This document shows positions 8,020 to 16,279 of a DNA stretch of 64,000 nucleotides, piece by piece. The notes under the pieces were generated by a model, which saw only the letters and a program-made list of their open reading frames with translations, had not been told where the DNA came from and made no database searches. The stretch comes from Micromonospora haikouensis. GTDB taxonomy: Bacteria; Actinomycetota; Actinomycetes; Mycobacteriales; Micromonosporaceae. Numbering within the stretch: position 1 is the first letter of the stretch; every line of letters begins with the position of its first letter. Position numbers and translations under genes: made by a program. Location of the stretch: positions 1 to 64,000 of the forward strand of contig NZ_FMCW01000030.1 in NCBI RefSeq assembly GCF_900091595.1, given 5' to 3'.

Positions 8020-9279
8020 ATGACCACTTCGGCATCGGATCCGTCGGGGCGGAAGGGGTGGTGGACGGACCTGCGATGGCTGGTGAACGCTGATCCGGAG
8101 CGGGTGCTGAGGTTGCTGGCTTCCGATGCCGATTCCGATGCGCGACTGATGGCTGCGGTTTACCGGGCGTCGGTGGACGTACACCGGGACGTGCCACCGT
8201 GGGTGCGGAGGCAGCTGCTGGCCCTGGACGCGGCTCGGTACGGGGACCGGGAGTTGTCGGCACAGATTGCCGCCGTGTCAGTGGAGGATGTCGACGCCGA
8301 GCCATGGCGGGTGCTGTGGTCCACCGACGCGCAGAGTGACCCGCACTTCCAGATGAACCCGTCCGGTCACATCGGCGGTGTTGACGCGGTGGTGACAACC
8401 TTCTCGGACGGCCGCCACGTCGTGGTCACCGGCAGCAAGGACCAGACGGTCCGGGTGCGGGACCTTGAGACCGGCCAACCGGTCGGCGGGCCCATGAGCG
8501 ACCTCAACGGCAGAGTGTGGGCGGTGACGACGGAGGTCGTGGACGGTCGGCCGTACGTCGTCACGGCCAGCGACTGGGCGGTACTCGCGTGGGACCTGGC
8601 CACCCGACAGCAGACGGGCGAGCTGCCGGGGATCAACGGTGAGGTGTGGTGTCTGGGCACGGCTGTCGTCCAGGGGCGACCGTGTGCGCTCGCCAGCGAC
8701 GACGACGTGTCCGTGCGGGTCTGGGATCTGGCCAGTGGGGAACAGGTCGGCGAACTCACCGGACACGACGACTTCCTGATGGCCATCGACACGCTGGTGA
8801 TCGATGACAGGCCCCATGCGGTGGGCTGTATGAGCGGCGGCAAGGTCTGGCAGTGGGACCTGACCACCGGACAACCGGTCGGGGAGCCCCTGCCGGGCCA
8901 CGACGGCGAGGTGTGGGCAGTCGCGACAGCGGTCGTCGACGGCAGAGCCCACGCGATCACGGCAGGTTACGACGCCACCGTGCGCGTGTGGGACCTGGTC
9001 ATGGGACGGGAAGTCGGCAGGCTGGCCGGCCACAAAGGCACCGTGTCCGCGGTGGTGACCGCGGTGATCGGTGGAGAACTCCGGGTCGTCACCGGTGGTT
9101 CGGATGGAACGGTGTGCCTGTGGGAGCTGGCCGCCGGGCGGCAGATCGGCCGGGAGCTGGTGTTTCCCGCGCCAGTCCATGCGCTGACCGTGACCCCGGA
9201 AGGCTCGCTCGTGGTGGGCTTCGGCGGCGACGTCGCGGTCCTGTCCCTGCATGCCGACCCTGACTCTACGGGACCGTGA
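8020..9279 (+). CDS. Stand-alone WD40 repeat protein with an N-terminal helical domain
   Basis: 419 residues. Residues 1-115 are alpha-helical and not recognised (WWTDLRWLVNADPERVLRLL...). From about residue 117 on there are seven blades of about 42-45 residues, each with the core [V/A]VTTAVVDGRPHAVTA, xVRVWDL and TGQxVGExxGH. The last blade is shortest. The protein should fold as a seven-bladed propeller acting as an interaction scaffold in the cytoplasm; no kinase, NTPase or membrane segment is attached. The repeats resemble each other strongly, which suggests recent internal amplification. In actinomycetes such propellers often accompany signalling or caspase-like modules, but none is found here. 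An IS630 remnant lies just upstream. Confidence 0.85.
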   Translation: MTTSASDPSGRKGWWTDLRWLVNADPERVLRLLASDADSDARLMAAVYRASVDVHRDVPPWVRRQLLALDAARYGDRELSAQIAAVSVEDVDAEPWRVLWSTDAQSDPHFQMNPSGHIGGVDAVVTTFSDGRHVVVTGSKDQTVRVRDLETGQPVGGPMSDLNGRVWAVTTEVVDGRPYVVTASDWAVLAWDLATRQQTGELPGINGEVWCLGTAVVQGRPCALASDDDVSVRVWDLASGEQVGELTGHDDFLMAIDTLVIDDRPHAVGCMSGGKVWQWDLTTGQPVGEPLPGHDGEVWAVATAVVDGRAHAITAGYDATVRVWDLVMGREVGRLAGHKGTVSAVVTAVIGGELRVVTGGSDGTVCLWELAAGRQIGRELVFPAPVHALTVTPEGSLVVGFGGDVAVLSLHADPDSTGP

Positions 9280-9382
9280 GCCGTTGGTGCGGTGACCGGA
9301 TGGTTGCTGGTTCCGCCCCGGCGATGAGGACAAAACACCGCCAGCGGCTGCGCAACCCGGCGAACCTTTGCGGTCAGAGCCA

Positions 9383-9886
9383 CTAGAGGCCCAGTTGGAC
9401 CGGCTGGTGCGGCGTTCCCGCGGTGAGAAGCGCGGTCAGGGGTGTGGTGAGGTCGCGGGGCGAGAATAGCTCAGGTCCCCGGTGGGCGGCGATCTCCGAG
9501 AGCCGCCACCACCGGAACGCGGCCAGGTTCTCCGCAGCGAGTTGGTCGTCGGTCAGCTCCCCGCGGGGCTGGAAATGGTTCGTGCGGACGAGGAAGTAGT
9601 CGTTGACGACGCCGTCGAAGCCCGGCGCGATGTCGGCGGCCACGACTTCCTGGTGCCAGACGTGCGGCGGTTCGGCGATGATCGCCAGACCGGTCTCCTC
9701 CCGCAGTTCACGGCGCAGAGCCGTCAGCCGGTCCTCGCCGGGTTCGACCCCGCCGCCCGGGGCCGCCCAGACGGCCTTCGACTGCTGCTGCACGACCGGG
9801 TGGGGAAAGTCGAGCCGGCAGAGCAGGATGCGGTCGTTCTCGTCAAGGACGATCGCGCGGACGGAGGGACGCAGGTGTGGCGTCAT
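9383..9886 (-). CDS. NUDIX hydrolase
   Basis: 167 residues from ATG 9886. The Nudix box is read as GGGVEPGEDRLTALRRELRE followed by ETGL, with the metal-binding RELREE core. The preceding strands (SVRAIVLDENDRILLCRL) and the C-terminal EWW-like segment AAFRWWRLSEI fit the family. It should hydrolyse a nucleoside diphosphate linked to another moiety, using Mg2+; substrate choice cannot be inferred. It is cytoplasmic. It is transcribed away from the adenosine-deaminase-like gene, with about 260 bases between them and no other feature I can name there. Confidence 0.88.
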   Translation of the reverse strand: MTPHLRPSVRAIVLDENDRILLCRLDFPHPVVQQQSKAVWAAPGGGVEPGEDRLTALRRELREETGLAIIAEPPHVWHQEVVAADIAPGFDGVVNDYFLVRTNHFQPRGELTDDQLAAENLAAFRWWRLSEIAAHRGPELFSPRDLTTPLTALLTAGTPHQPVQLGL

Positions 9887-10144
9887 GCCGTGTCGGAAGC
9901 GGCGACGAGGCGCATGATCGGCATTGGCGCAGGTTATCAACCGCCCGCCTGCACCTCGGTCGGCCCCGGCCCGTCGCGGAGGGTTGTCGTCAGCGTGCGC
10001 TCTTGTTTGCGTGCCGTTGCGGGTCGAGAGGCGCTGCGACGGATGACCATCCGCCGAGCTCGACCTGTTCCTTGGTCCAAGGGCGCCTCCCGCTGGGAGG
10101 CTGCCGCCCCTCCGGCGGATCACTCGCACGGTGAGGGTTGTGCA

Positions 10145-11089
10145 ATGGCAACGGACCTGACTGACTTCATCGCCGGCCTGCCCAAGGTGGAACTGCACGT
10201 CCACCACGTCGGCTCGGCGACACCGTACACCGTGGCTCGGCTGGCCGAACGGCACGCCGGGACCACCGCGGTGCCGGCCGACCCGGCACTGCTGGCCGAG
10301 TACTTCACGTTCACCGACTTCGCGCACTTCGTCGAGGTGTACCTGTCGGTGGTGGACCTGATCCGCGACGCCGAGGACCTGGCCACACTCACCTACGACA
10401 TCGGCGCCGACCTGGCCGCCCAGTCGGTGCGGTACGCCGAGCTGACGCTGACCCCGTACTCGTCGATCGTGCGTGGTGTCCCGGCCGAGGCGTACTGCGA
10501 GGCGGTGGAGGACGCCCGGCTGCGGGCCGCCCGTGACCACGGCATCCAGCTGCGCTGGTGCTTCGACATCCCGGGCGAGCCCACGATGACCGGCGCCGAC
10601 GTCACCCTGGAGGTGGCGCTCAAGCAGCGCCCGGACGGGCTCGTCAGTTTCGGGCTGGGCGGCCCGGAGTCCGGGATCCCCCGCGCCCGCTACGCCGGGC
10701 ACTTCGCCGCCGCCCGTGACCCCGACCTGATGGCGCACCTGCGCGAGCACGACATCGCCCTTGAGGTGTGCCCGACCTCCAACGCCTGCACCCGCTCGGT
10801 GCCGTCGCTGGCCGAGCATCCGCTGCCGCAGTTGGTGGCCGCCGGTGTGCCGGTCACCGTCAACTCCGACGACCCGCCCATGTTCTCCACCACCCTGAAC
10901 AGGGAATACCAGGTGGCCGCAGACCTGCTCGACCTCGACGAGCACGGCGTCGCGGAGCTGGCCCGCCAGGCCGTGCGGTACTCGTTCCTCGACGCTGCGG
11001 GCAAGACCGCCGTGCTGGCCGAGATCGACGACTACCTCCAGGCGCTCCCGGGTGAGGCCGGTCGCCCCTGCGCGCGTCCCACCGATTGA
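10145..11089 (+). CDS. Adenosine deaminase-like protein lacking the catalytic HAGE block
   Basis: 314 residues. The first metal motif ELHVHHVGS (His18, His20), LTLTPYSSI, SFGLGGPE, EVCPTSN (208-213) and the late NSDDPPMFSTTL are all typical of actinobacterial adenosine deaminases. Intact members have about 40 more residues between the FAAAR and DPDLMAHL segments. That missing part carries the HAGE motif (a zinc-ligand His and the catalytic Glu) and RIGHG. Here FAAAR joins DPDLMAHL directly at residues 190/191 (about 10715), in frame. Without these residues deamination of adenosine is not expected. It may be a decayed gene or a protein kept for another role. The start is ATG with GAGGG upstream. 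Confidence 0.8.
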   Translation: MATDLTDFIAGLPKVELHVHHVGSATPYTVARLAERHAGTTAVPADPALLAEYFTFTDFAHFVEVYLSVVDLIRDAEDLATLTYDIGADLAAQSVRYAELTLTPYSSIVRGVPAEAYCEAVEDARLRAARDHGIQLRWCFDIPGEPTMTGADVTLEVALKQRPDGLVSFGLGGPESGIPRARYAGHFAAARDPDLMAHLREHDIALEVCPTSNACTRSVPSLAEHPLPQLVAAGVPVTVNSDDPPMFSTTLNREYQVAADLLDLDEHGVAELARQAVRYSFLDAAGKTAVLAEIDDYLQALPGEAGRPCARPTD

Positions 11090-11162
11090 GGGTTGGCCCC
11101 GACGGGGAGCCGACGATGCCGGGAAAAGTTCACACCGCTCGTTCAACGATACCGTTTAGGGA

Positions 11163-12315
11163 ATGACTGTCCGGAACATCGGACGGAAACTCGACGGGGC
11201 CGCCATCTCGGCCTTCCTGCGTTCCCTTCCCGCCCGGCCTGCGCTGCTCGGCCTGGGCGAAGCCCGGCACTTCGTGGGGGAGTTGGGCGCGTTGCGCAAC
11301 GAGGTCTTCCGCCACCTCGCCGAACACGAGGGCTACCGGTCGTTCGCCATCGAGAGCGACTGCCTGATGGGCCAGGTGGTGGACGACCACATCGCGACCG
11401 GCGCCGGTGACCTCGACGACGTCATGGCACGCGGCTTCAGCCACGGCTTCGGCGCGTCGACGGCCAACCGCGACCTCGTGCGCTGGATGCGCACCTACAA
11501 CGAGGCCCACGACGAAAAGCTGCGGTTCTTCGGGATCGACGGCCCCCTGGAATACTGGGCGGCCAGCCCGCGTCAGGCGCTCACCGCCCTGCACGGCCTC
11601 CTCGACGGCCCGCTGCCCTGCACCTGGGAAACCCTCGATGCGCTGCTCGGCCCCGACGAGCGGTGGTCGAACGAGGCCACCGTCATGGACCCGTCCCAGT
11701 CGATCGGCCAAACCGCCGACGCCCATCGCCGACGACCTGCTGGCGCTGCTCGACACGCAGCTGCCGCAGCTGTGCGTGCGCGACCGGGAGCGGGCGGAAC
11801 TGTACGGGCGTACCGCCGTCGGTCTGCTCCGCTACCACCACGCGATGGCCGACAGCACTGCGGACCGGATCTCCCGGCTGTCGGGGCTGCGGGACGCGAT
11901 GATGGCCGCGAACCTGCGTGCTGTCGCCGCGCACGGCCCGGCGCTGATCTTCGCCCACAACCTGCACCTGCAGCGCCATCACAGCCGCATGTCGCTGGGC
12001 GACCAGGACGTGCGGATGTGGAGCGCGGGAGCCATCACCGCGGCCCGTCTCGGCGACCGGTACGCCTTCCTCGCCTCGGCCTTCGGCGCGATCGGTGGCG
12101 ACGCCCCGGCTGCGGACACCACCGAGGGCATGCTGGCCGCCCTCCCGTGGCACGCTTGCGTGGTCGACGGCCGCCGCCTGGCCCGGGCGGCCGCCGCAGC
12201 CGCCCCGCGGGTCTCCCGGGACTTCGCCTACTTCCCGCTGGACCCGACCCAGCTCGACACGATCGACGGCATCGTCTTCGTCAGAGAGGCCGTCGATCTG
12301 GGTGCACCCGGCTAG
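11163..12315 (+). pseudogene. Erythromycin esterase family gene split by a frameshift
   Basis: From ATG 11163 the frame reads LGLGEARHFVGELGALRNEV, FAIESDCLMGQVVDD, GFSHGFGASTANRDLV and FFGIDGPLEYWA, the N-terminal half of erythromycin-esterase family hydrolases. Near 11720-11726 the homology moves to another frame and continues as IADDLLALLDTQLPQL, then GPALIFAHNLHLQRHHSRMS and DFAYFPLDPTQLD to TAG 12313-12315. A few residues expected between the halves are missing, so a small deletion is likely. Intact members open macrolide rings or act on unknown esters. Unless it is a sequence error, the product is truncated at about 190 meaningful residues. Confidence 0.82.
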
Positions 12316-12324
12316 CAGCAGGCG

Positions 12325-12813
12325 TCAGGACCGCCGCGGTCCCCGCCACGGCCACTGCCACCGGCGGCGGGGACCGTGCTGCGGCCCAGGTGCCGACCGC
12401 GCCGCCGCCACCGCCTCCGCGTGGGCCCGTTCCCGGGCGGCGCGCCACCCGGCCACCACCTCGTCGGCGTTGGCGGGACGCACGACGACCTGCGGGCCGG
12501 TCGGGTTGCGCAGCCAGGCGACGACCTCCCGGTTGAGATCGGCGACGTACGCCCGCACGGCAGCCTCGGTGGGCAGGTCCCGCACCTCGTCGGGCACCCG
12601 TTCGATCCTGCGGCGCAGCAGCAGCGGCGTCGGCAGCAGCAGGTCGCTGGGCAGCTTCTCGCGCTCCAGGAAACTCTTGATCCACCACGACTCGTCGTAG
12701 GGCGTGCCCCGGCCCGGCAGTGGTCTGCCCGCCCCGGGCAGGTTGTCGAACTCGCCGCGTTCCTGGGCGGTGCGGATCTGCGCCTCGGCCGCGGCCTCCC
12801 ACCTGTCGCTCAC
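12325..12813 (-). CDS. DUF1992 / DnaJC28-type conserved protein
   Basis: 162 residues. GTG 12813 has a strong GGGGAGG ribosome site 8 bases upstream, which fixes the start although the frame is open further upstream. The family signature DRWEAAAEAQIRTAQERGEF, NLPGAGRPLPG and YDESWWIKSFLEREKLPSD is complete, followed by a basic tail (PRRRWQWPWRGPRRS). Members share the C-terminal domain of the eukaryotic J-protein DNAJC28. The bacterial function is not established. The tail and size are normal for actinobacteria. Confidence 0.82.
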   Translation of the reverse strand: MSDRWEAAAEAQIRTAQERGEFDNLPGAGRPLPGRGTPYDESWWIKSFLEREKLPSDLLLPTPLLLRRRIERVPDEVRDLPTEAAVRAYVADLNREVVAWLRNPTGPQVVVRPANADEVVAGWRAARERAHAEAVAAARSAPGPQHGPRRRWQWPWRGPRRS

Positions 12814-12896
12814 CCCGGCACCTCCCCGGATCCACGGTACCCGCCCGGCCGTGCCGGCGACGGGGGCGCGGTGACCCACCGCCTGGGTCCGGTGCC

Positions 12897-13211
12897 CTAG
12901 CCCGCCGGGGTAGAAGAGGAACAGCCTGCAGCCGGTGACGGTCGCGGGCACGTGCCACGATCCGGCCGGGGCGTGCAGGAACGTCCCCGCCGGGTAGTCG
13001 CGCGCCCCGTCGTGGAACGTGCCGTCGAGCACGTACACCTCTTCGGGGCCGGGCGCGTGGACGTCGCGGCGCGGCCACGACGCGCCGGGGTCCATCTCGA
13101 GCACGGCGGCCTGCGCGCCGTGCGGTCCCCGCCACAGCGGACGCAGCCGGATGCCGGGGAAGAGTTCGCGGACGGGGGCCGCCTCGACGCGTACGGCGGT
13201 GAGGAGACGGA
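12897..13211 (-). pseudogene. ChrR-type cupin domain, 5' end replaced by foreign sequence
   Basis: Minus-strand residues VRELFPGIRLRPLWRG, then MDPGASWPRRDVHAPGPEEV and VLDGTFHDGARDYPAGTFLH, then PAGSWHVPATVTGCRLFLFY are a single cupin domain of the ChrR/anti-sigma type, with metal-ligand histidines in DVH and SWH. Such proteins normally stop soon after LFxFY. Here the in-frame sequence runs on into the DUF1992 gene, while a TAG sits one base out of frame at 12897-12899, which suggests a lost base at the natural end. On the other side the homology ends exactly where an AraC fragment on the opposite strand begins. No convincing start codon is left. Confidence 0.55.
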
Positions 13212-13219
13212 TCTGCCGA

Positions 13220-13342
13220 GTGGAGGCCGTCGCGGCCCGCGTCGGCCTCCACTCGGCGGCGAGCCTGCGCCGTCGCTTCCGCGTTCTATTGGGCACGACT
13301 CCGGGCGCCTACCGGCGGGCGTTGCGGGCCTGTGCGACCTGA
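13220..13342 (+). pseudogene. C-terminal scrap of an AraC/XylS-family regulator
   Basis: Forty codons read VEAVAARVGLHSAASLRRRF and then RVLLGTTPGAYRRAL before TGA at 13340-13342. This is the second helix-turn-helix and terminal helix of GlxA-like AraC regulators. Nothing of the first helix-turn-helix or ligand domain is present upstream, where a cupin gene on the opposite strand occupies the DNA. It is a rearrangement remnant. Confidence 0.7.
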
Positions 13343-13358
13343 CGCCGCCCGCTGCGGC

Positions 13359-13934
13359 TCACCCTCGGTCTCCGCCGGGGTGCGGGGCGGCGTGGCGGGC
13401 GTGGCGGTGCCCGTCGCGGGGGAACGGCGCCCGGGCGGGAAGTGTCTCCTGGAACGGGTAGCCGGCCTTCTCGGCGACCCGGCAGGAGGCGGTGTTGTCG
13501 ACCTGGTGCAGCAGGTCCAGGCGGGTCAGGCCGGTCGCGGCGAACCGGGTGAACGCCCAGTCGGTGACCGCCTGCACGGCGCGCGGCGCGACGCCGCGCC
13601 CGCGGGCCCAGGCGGCCGTCCAGTAGCCGACCTCGGCGTGCGGGCGGCCGGGCAGGACGTCCTTGAGCACGACCGTGGCGACGAGGCAGTCGCCGCCGTC
13701 GCGGCGGGGCTCGCGTACGGCGAAGGCGAACCGGCGGCCGGCGGCCCAGCCCTGCCGGCTGCGGACCATCCACCGGTGGGCGGCGCGGGCGTCGTCGACC
13801 GGATGCCGGGTCCAGTGGCGCAGCACCGGGTCGCGGTAGACCTCGATCAGCTCGGGGATGTCGCCGTCGCGCCAGGGGCGCAGCTCCAGCTCGGGATGGT
13901 GGGGGGTCGCGGGGGCCCGCAGGAGCACCGACAT
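13359..13934 (-). CDS. GNAT-family N-acetyltransferase (RimJ/RimL-like)
   Basis: 191 residues. The order ELELRPWRDGDIPELIEVYR, RHPVDDARAAHRWM, EVGYWTAAWARGRGVAPRAV (the acetyl-CoA-binding R/Q-x-x-G-x-G/A turn) and DLLHQVDNTASCRVAEKAGY is the GNAT fold of the RimJ/RimL group. These enzymes acetylate amino termini or small amines using acetyl-CoA in the cytoplasm. The C-terminus is unusually basic and histidine-rich (PFPRDGHRHARHAAPHPGG). The substrate is not predictable. It is transcribed separately from the SDR gene 60 bases upstream. Confidence 0.85.
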   Translation of the reverse strand: MSVLLRAPATPHHPELELRPWRDGDIPELIEVYRDPVLRHWTRHPVDDARAAHRWMVRSRQGWAAGRRFAFAVREPRRDGGDCLVATVVLKDVLPGRPHAEVGYWTAAWARGRGVAPRAVQAVTDWAFTRFAATGLTRLDLLHQVDNTASCRVAEKAGYPFQETLPARAPFPRDGHRHARHAAPHPGGDRG

Positions 13935-13995
13935 CCCCGTAGTGTCGCCCATCGCCGCCGCCGGTGCCGCCCCGCGAGCGGCGCGGGGCCCGCGT

Positions 13996-14814
13996 TCAGG
14001 GGTGGCGGTGGCGGCGCACGAGGCCGGCGGCCAGGGGCGCGGCGTCGAGGTCACCGGCGGCGATGCGCCCGGCGACGGTACGCCGCACGAGGCGGTCGGC
14101 CAGGGCGGGCGCGTGCCGGGCGACGGCCAGTTCGAGGCGGCCCCGGGCGGTGGTGGCCACGTCACGCGGGGCGCGGCGGGCGGCGGCGGCGCGCAGGATC
14201 GCCGCGACGACGCCCTCGACGGGTTCGGGCCGGGACACCCCGGTCAGGGACAGCCCGGCGCGGGCGGTGCTGTCGTGGATGGGTGAGGCGACCATGCTGG
14301 GGTAGACGACGGTGACGCCGACGTGGGTGCCGACCTCCAGGCGCAAGGCGTCGGCGTACGCGACGAGGGCGCGTTTGCTGACCCCGTACGCGGCGGCCAG
14401 GGGCAGCGGCAGCACCGCCATCCGGCTGGCCACGAAGATCACCCGGCCGCGGTCGGCGACGAGGGCGGGCAGGGCGGCGGCGGTGGTGCGCCAGGCGGCG
14501 AGCAGGTTCACCTCGATCTGCTGGCGCACGGTGTCGTCGGGGGGCAGTTCGGCGGGGGCGGGGCCGCCGACTCCGGCGTTGTTGACCAGCAGGTCGAGGC
14601 CGCCGAGCCGGTCGACGGCGGCGGTCACGGCGGTGGCGGTGGCGGCCGGGTCGGTCAGGTCGACGCCGAGCACGGGGGCGTCGGGGTCGTCGTGGGCGTG
14701 CAGGTCGAGGCCGACGACGTGGGCGCCGGCGGCGTGCAGGGCGGCGCACAGGTGCCGGCCGAAGGTGCCGTGCGCGCCGGTGACGAGGGCCCGGCGGCCG
14801 GTCAGGGCGCTCAC
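13996..14814 (-). CDS. Short-chain dehydrogenase/reductase
   Basis: 272 residues. GTG 14814 overlaps the stop of the upstream FMO gene (GTGA), so both are in one operon. The dinucleotide motif TGAHGTFG, the Asp after the second strand (GLDLHAHDD, pointing to NAD rather than NADP), LLVNNAGVGG and the catalytic S-Y-K set (VASRMAVLP...AAYGVSKRAL) are all present. A C-terminal extension after the core (RRAPRDVATTARGRLELAVA) resembles SDRs that act on lipophilic alcohols or ketones. Together with the adjacent Baeyer-Villiger/FMO-like gene it may process one ketone or terpenoid substrate. Confidence 0.88.
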   Translation of the reverse strand: MSALTGRRALVTGAHGTFGRHLCAALHAAGAHVVGLDLHAHDDPDAPVLGVDLTDPAATATAVTAAVDRLGGLDLLVNNAGVGGPAPAELPPDDTVRQQIEVNLLAAWRTTAAALPALVADRGRVIFVASRMAVLPLPLAAAYGVSKRALVAYADALRLEVGTHVGVTVVYPSMVASPIHDSTARAGLSLTGVSRPEPVEGVVAAILRAAAARRAPRDVATTARGRLELAVARHAPALADRLVRRTVAGRIAAGDLDAAPLAAGLVRRHRHP

Positions 14815-16130
14815 GTCGCGTCCCGGGCGGCGCGGCGGGTGCCGGCGGCGAGTTCGCGGCCCAGCTGCGCCAGGTACGTGTCGAAGTCGACGCGCATCGC
14901 CGGGCGGCGGTCTCCCCAGCGGGCGGTGGCGGCGCGCAGTTCGGCACGGCAGGCGGCGCGTTGGGCCGCCGGGGCCGGCGGAGCGTACCGGCCGGCGAGG
15001 CGGGCGGCGACGAGGCGGGCCTGCGCCTCCAGCAGGGGGAACGCGGCTCCGGTGGACTGCATCAGCCCGACGAAGGCCAGCCCGGGGGCGTCGAGGTGGA
15101 ACACGTGCCGGTACAGCGGCAGGGTGTCGGGGCCGGCGCCGAGCAGCGCGGGGTCGAGGAACGGCACCTCGACGCGGTAGCCGGTGCACCAGACGACCAG
15201 GTCGACGGCGTCGACGCAGCCGTCGGTGAACTCGACCTGGTCGCCATGGAACGCCGCGACGCCGGGGCGGGCCTCGATCTCGCCGTGGGCCAGCCGCGAC
15301 AGCAGCCCGTCGGAGAGGGTGGGATGGTCCTGGAGGAAGCCGTGGGTGGGTGCGGGCAGCCCGTAGCGGGTGGGCGGGCCGACGGTGGCGGTGAGCAGGG
15401 TCTGGCTGATGCGCTGCCGCAGCCGCCAGGGCAGCCGCCGCGCGAGCGCCCCGTTGAGGGTGTCCGAGGGGCGGCCGAGCAGGTGCTTGGGCACCACCCA
15501 CACGCCGCGGCGCAGCGACAGCAGCGTACGCCGGGCGGTGTGGGAGGCGTCCACGGCGATGTCCATGGCGGAGTTGCCGCCGCCGACGACGAGGACCCGC
15601 CGGTCGGCGAGCTGCTCGGGGCCGCGGTAGGCGTGGCTGTGGAGCTGTTCGGCGGTGCAGTCGCCGGCGGGCGGGGGCGCGGGTGGGCGGGGCACCCGGT
15701 TGTGGCCGTTGGCGACGACGACGGCGGCTACGGTGACGTCGCTGGTGCCGTGGGGGCCGGTGGTCCGCACGGTCCACCGGTCGTCGGGGCCGCGGGTGAC
15801 CCCGACGACGGTGTGCCGCAGCCGGACGGCGTCGAGGAGACCGAAGCGGTGGGCGTAGTCGCGCAGGTAGCCGGCGACGCGGGTGTGGTCGGGGTAGTCG
15901 GGCCAGTGGGCGGGCATGGGGTGGTCGGCGAACTGGGTGCGGGTCCGGCTGGTGTTCAGGTGCAGGGTGCGGTAGGCGGGCGAGTCGGGTGCCCCGTACA
16001 CCCACAGGCCGCCGACGGTGTCGGTGGCCTCGAAGGCCACGGCCGGCACGCCGGCGTCGGCGAGGGCCTTGAGGGTGGCCAGGCCGGCGGCGCCGGCGCC
16101 GATCACCGCGACCCGTGGGGGTTGCCCCAT
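14811..16130 (-). CDS. Flavin-containing monooxygenase (FMO-like)
   Basis: 439 residues; ATG 16130 has GGGGGAGGA upstream, which is why I prefer it to the in-frame GTG at 16148. Two Rossmann motifs are seen: FAD binding VIGAGAAGLATLKALA at the N-terminus and NADPH binding VLVVGGGNSAMDIAVD in the middle. They flank the FMO/BVMO-type VVANGHNRVPRPP segment. A CTGY motif (VVWCTGYRVEVPFL) follows. The enzyme should insert oxygen into a heteroatom or ketone using NADPH and O2. It heads a two-gene operon with an SDR. The palindrome at 16153-16170 just upstream is close to one in front of the TetR/MFS pair, so TetR control is likely. Confidence 0.88.
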   Translation of the reverse strand: MGQPPRVAVIGAGAAGLATLKALADAGVPAVAFEATDTVGGLWVYGAPDSPAYRTLHLNTSRTRTQFADHPMPAHWPDYPDHTRVAGYLRDYAHRFGLLDAVRLRHTVVGVTRGPDDRWTVRTTGPHGTSDVTVAAVVVANGHNRVPRPPAPPPAGDCTAEQLHSHAYRGPEQLADRRVLVVGGGNSAMDIAVDASHTARRTLLSLRRGVWVVPKHLLGRPSDTLNGALARRLPWRLRQRISQTLLTATVGPPTRYGLPAPTHGFLQDHPTLSDGLLSRLAHGEIEARPGVAAFHGDQVEFTDGCVDAVDLVVWCTGYRVEVPFLDPALLGAGPDTLPLYRHVFHLDAPGLAFVGLMQSTGAAFPLLEAQARLVAARLAGRYAPPAPAAQRAACRAELRAATARWGDRRPAMRVDFDTYLAQLGRELAAGTRRAARDAT

Positions 16131-16152
16131 GTCGTCGTCCTCCCCCACGTTA

Positions 16153-16170
16153 ATCCAACGCTTGATGGAT
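16153..16170. promoter_or_regulatory. Candidate TetR operator, copy 1 (ATCCA-N8-TGGAT)
   Basis: ATCCA ACGCTTGA TGGAT lies between the FMO operon (leftward) and the methyltransferase gene (rightward). The same arms and spacing occur at 17734-17751 between the TetR and MFS genes 1.6 kb away. Two copies flanking one TetR gene make it the likely target of that regulator. Confidence 0.6.
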
Positions 16171-16279
16171 AATGCGGGGGGTGGTGGCCCGGCGTCAAGG
16201 CGTCCGGGCCCGTAATGCGGTCGACGGCGCCGCGCGCCGCGGTTACCTTACGGACCTCACGTCCCGGGAAGGTGTTTCG

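Noticed and set aside
8000..8023. Seven-codon leader MRATTFI ending in an ATGA overlap with the WD40 start
   Set aside because: No ribosome site and it is in the residual frame of the IS630 remnant; probably chance.
9383..11146. 587-codon minus-strand frame covering the adenosine-deaminase-like gene and NUDIX gene
   Set aside because: Only the last 167 codons are a real NUDIX protein starting at ATG 9886; the rest is antisense of the deaminase-like gene.
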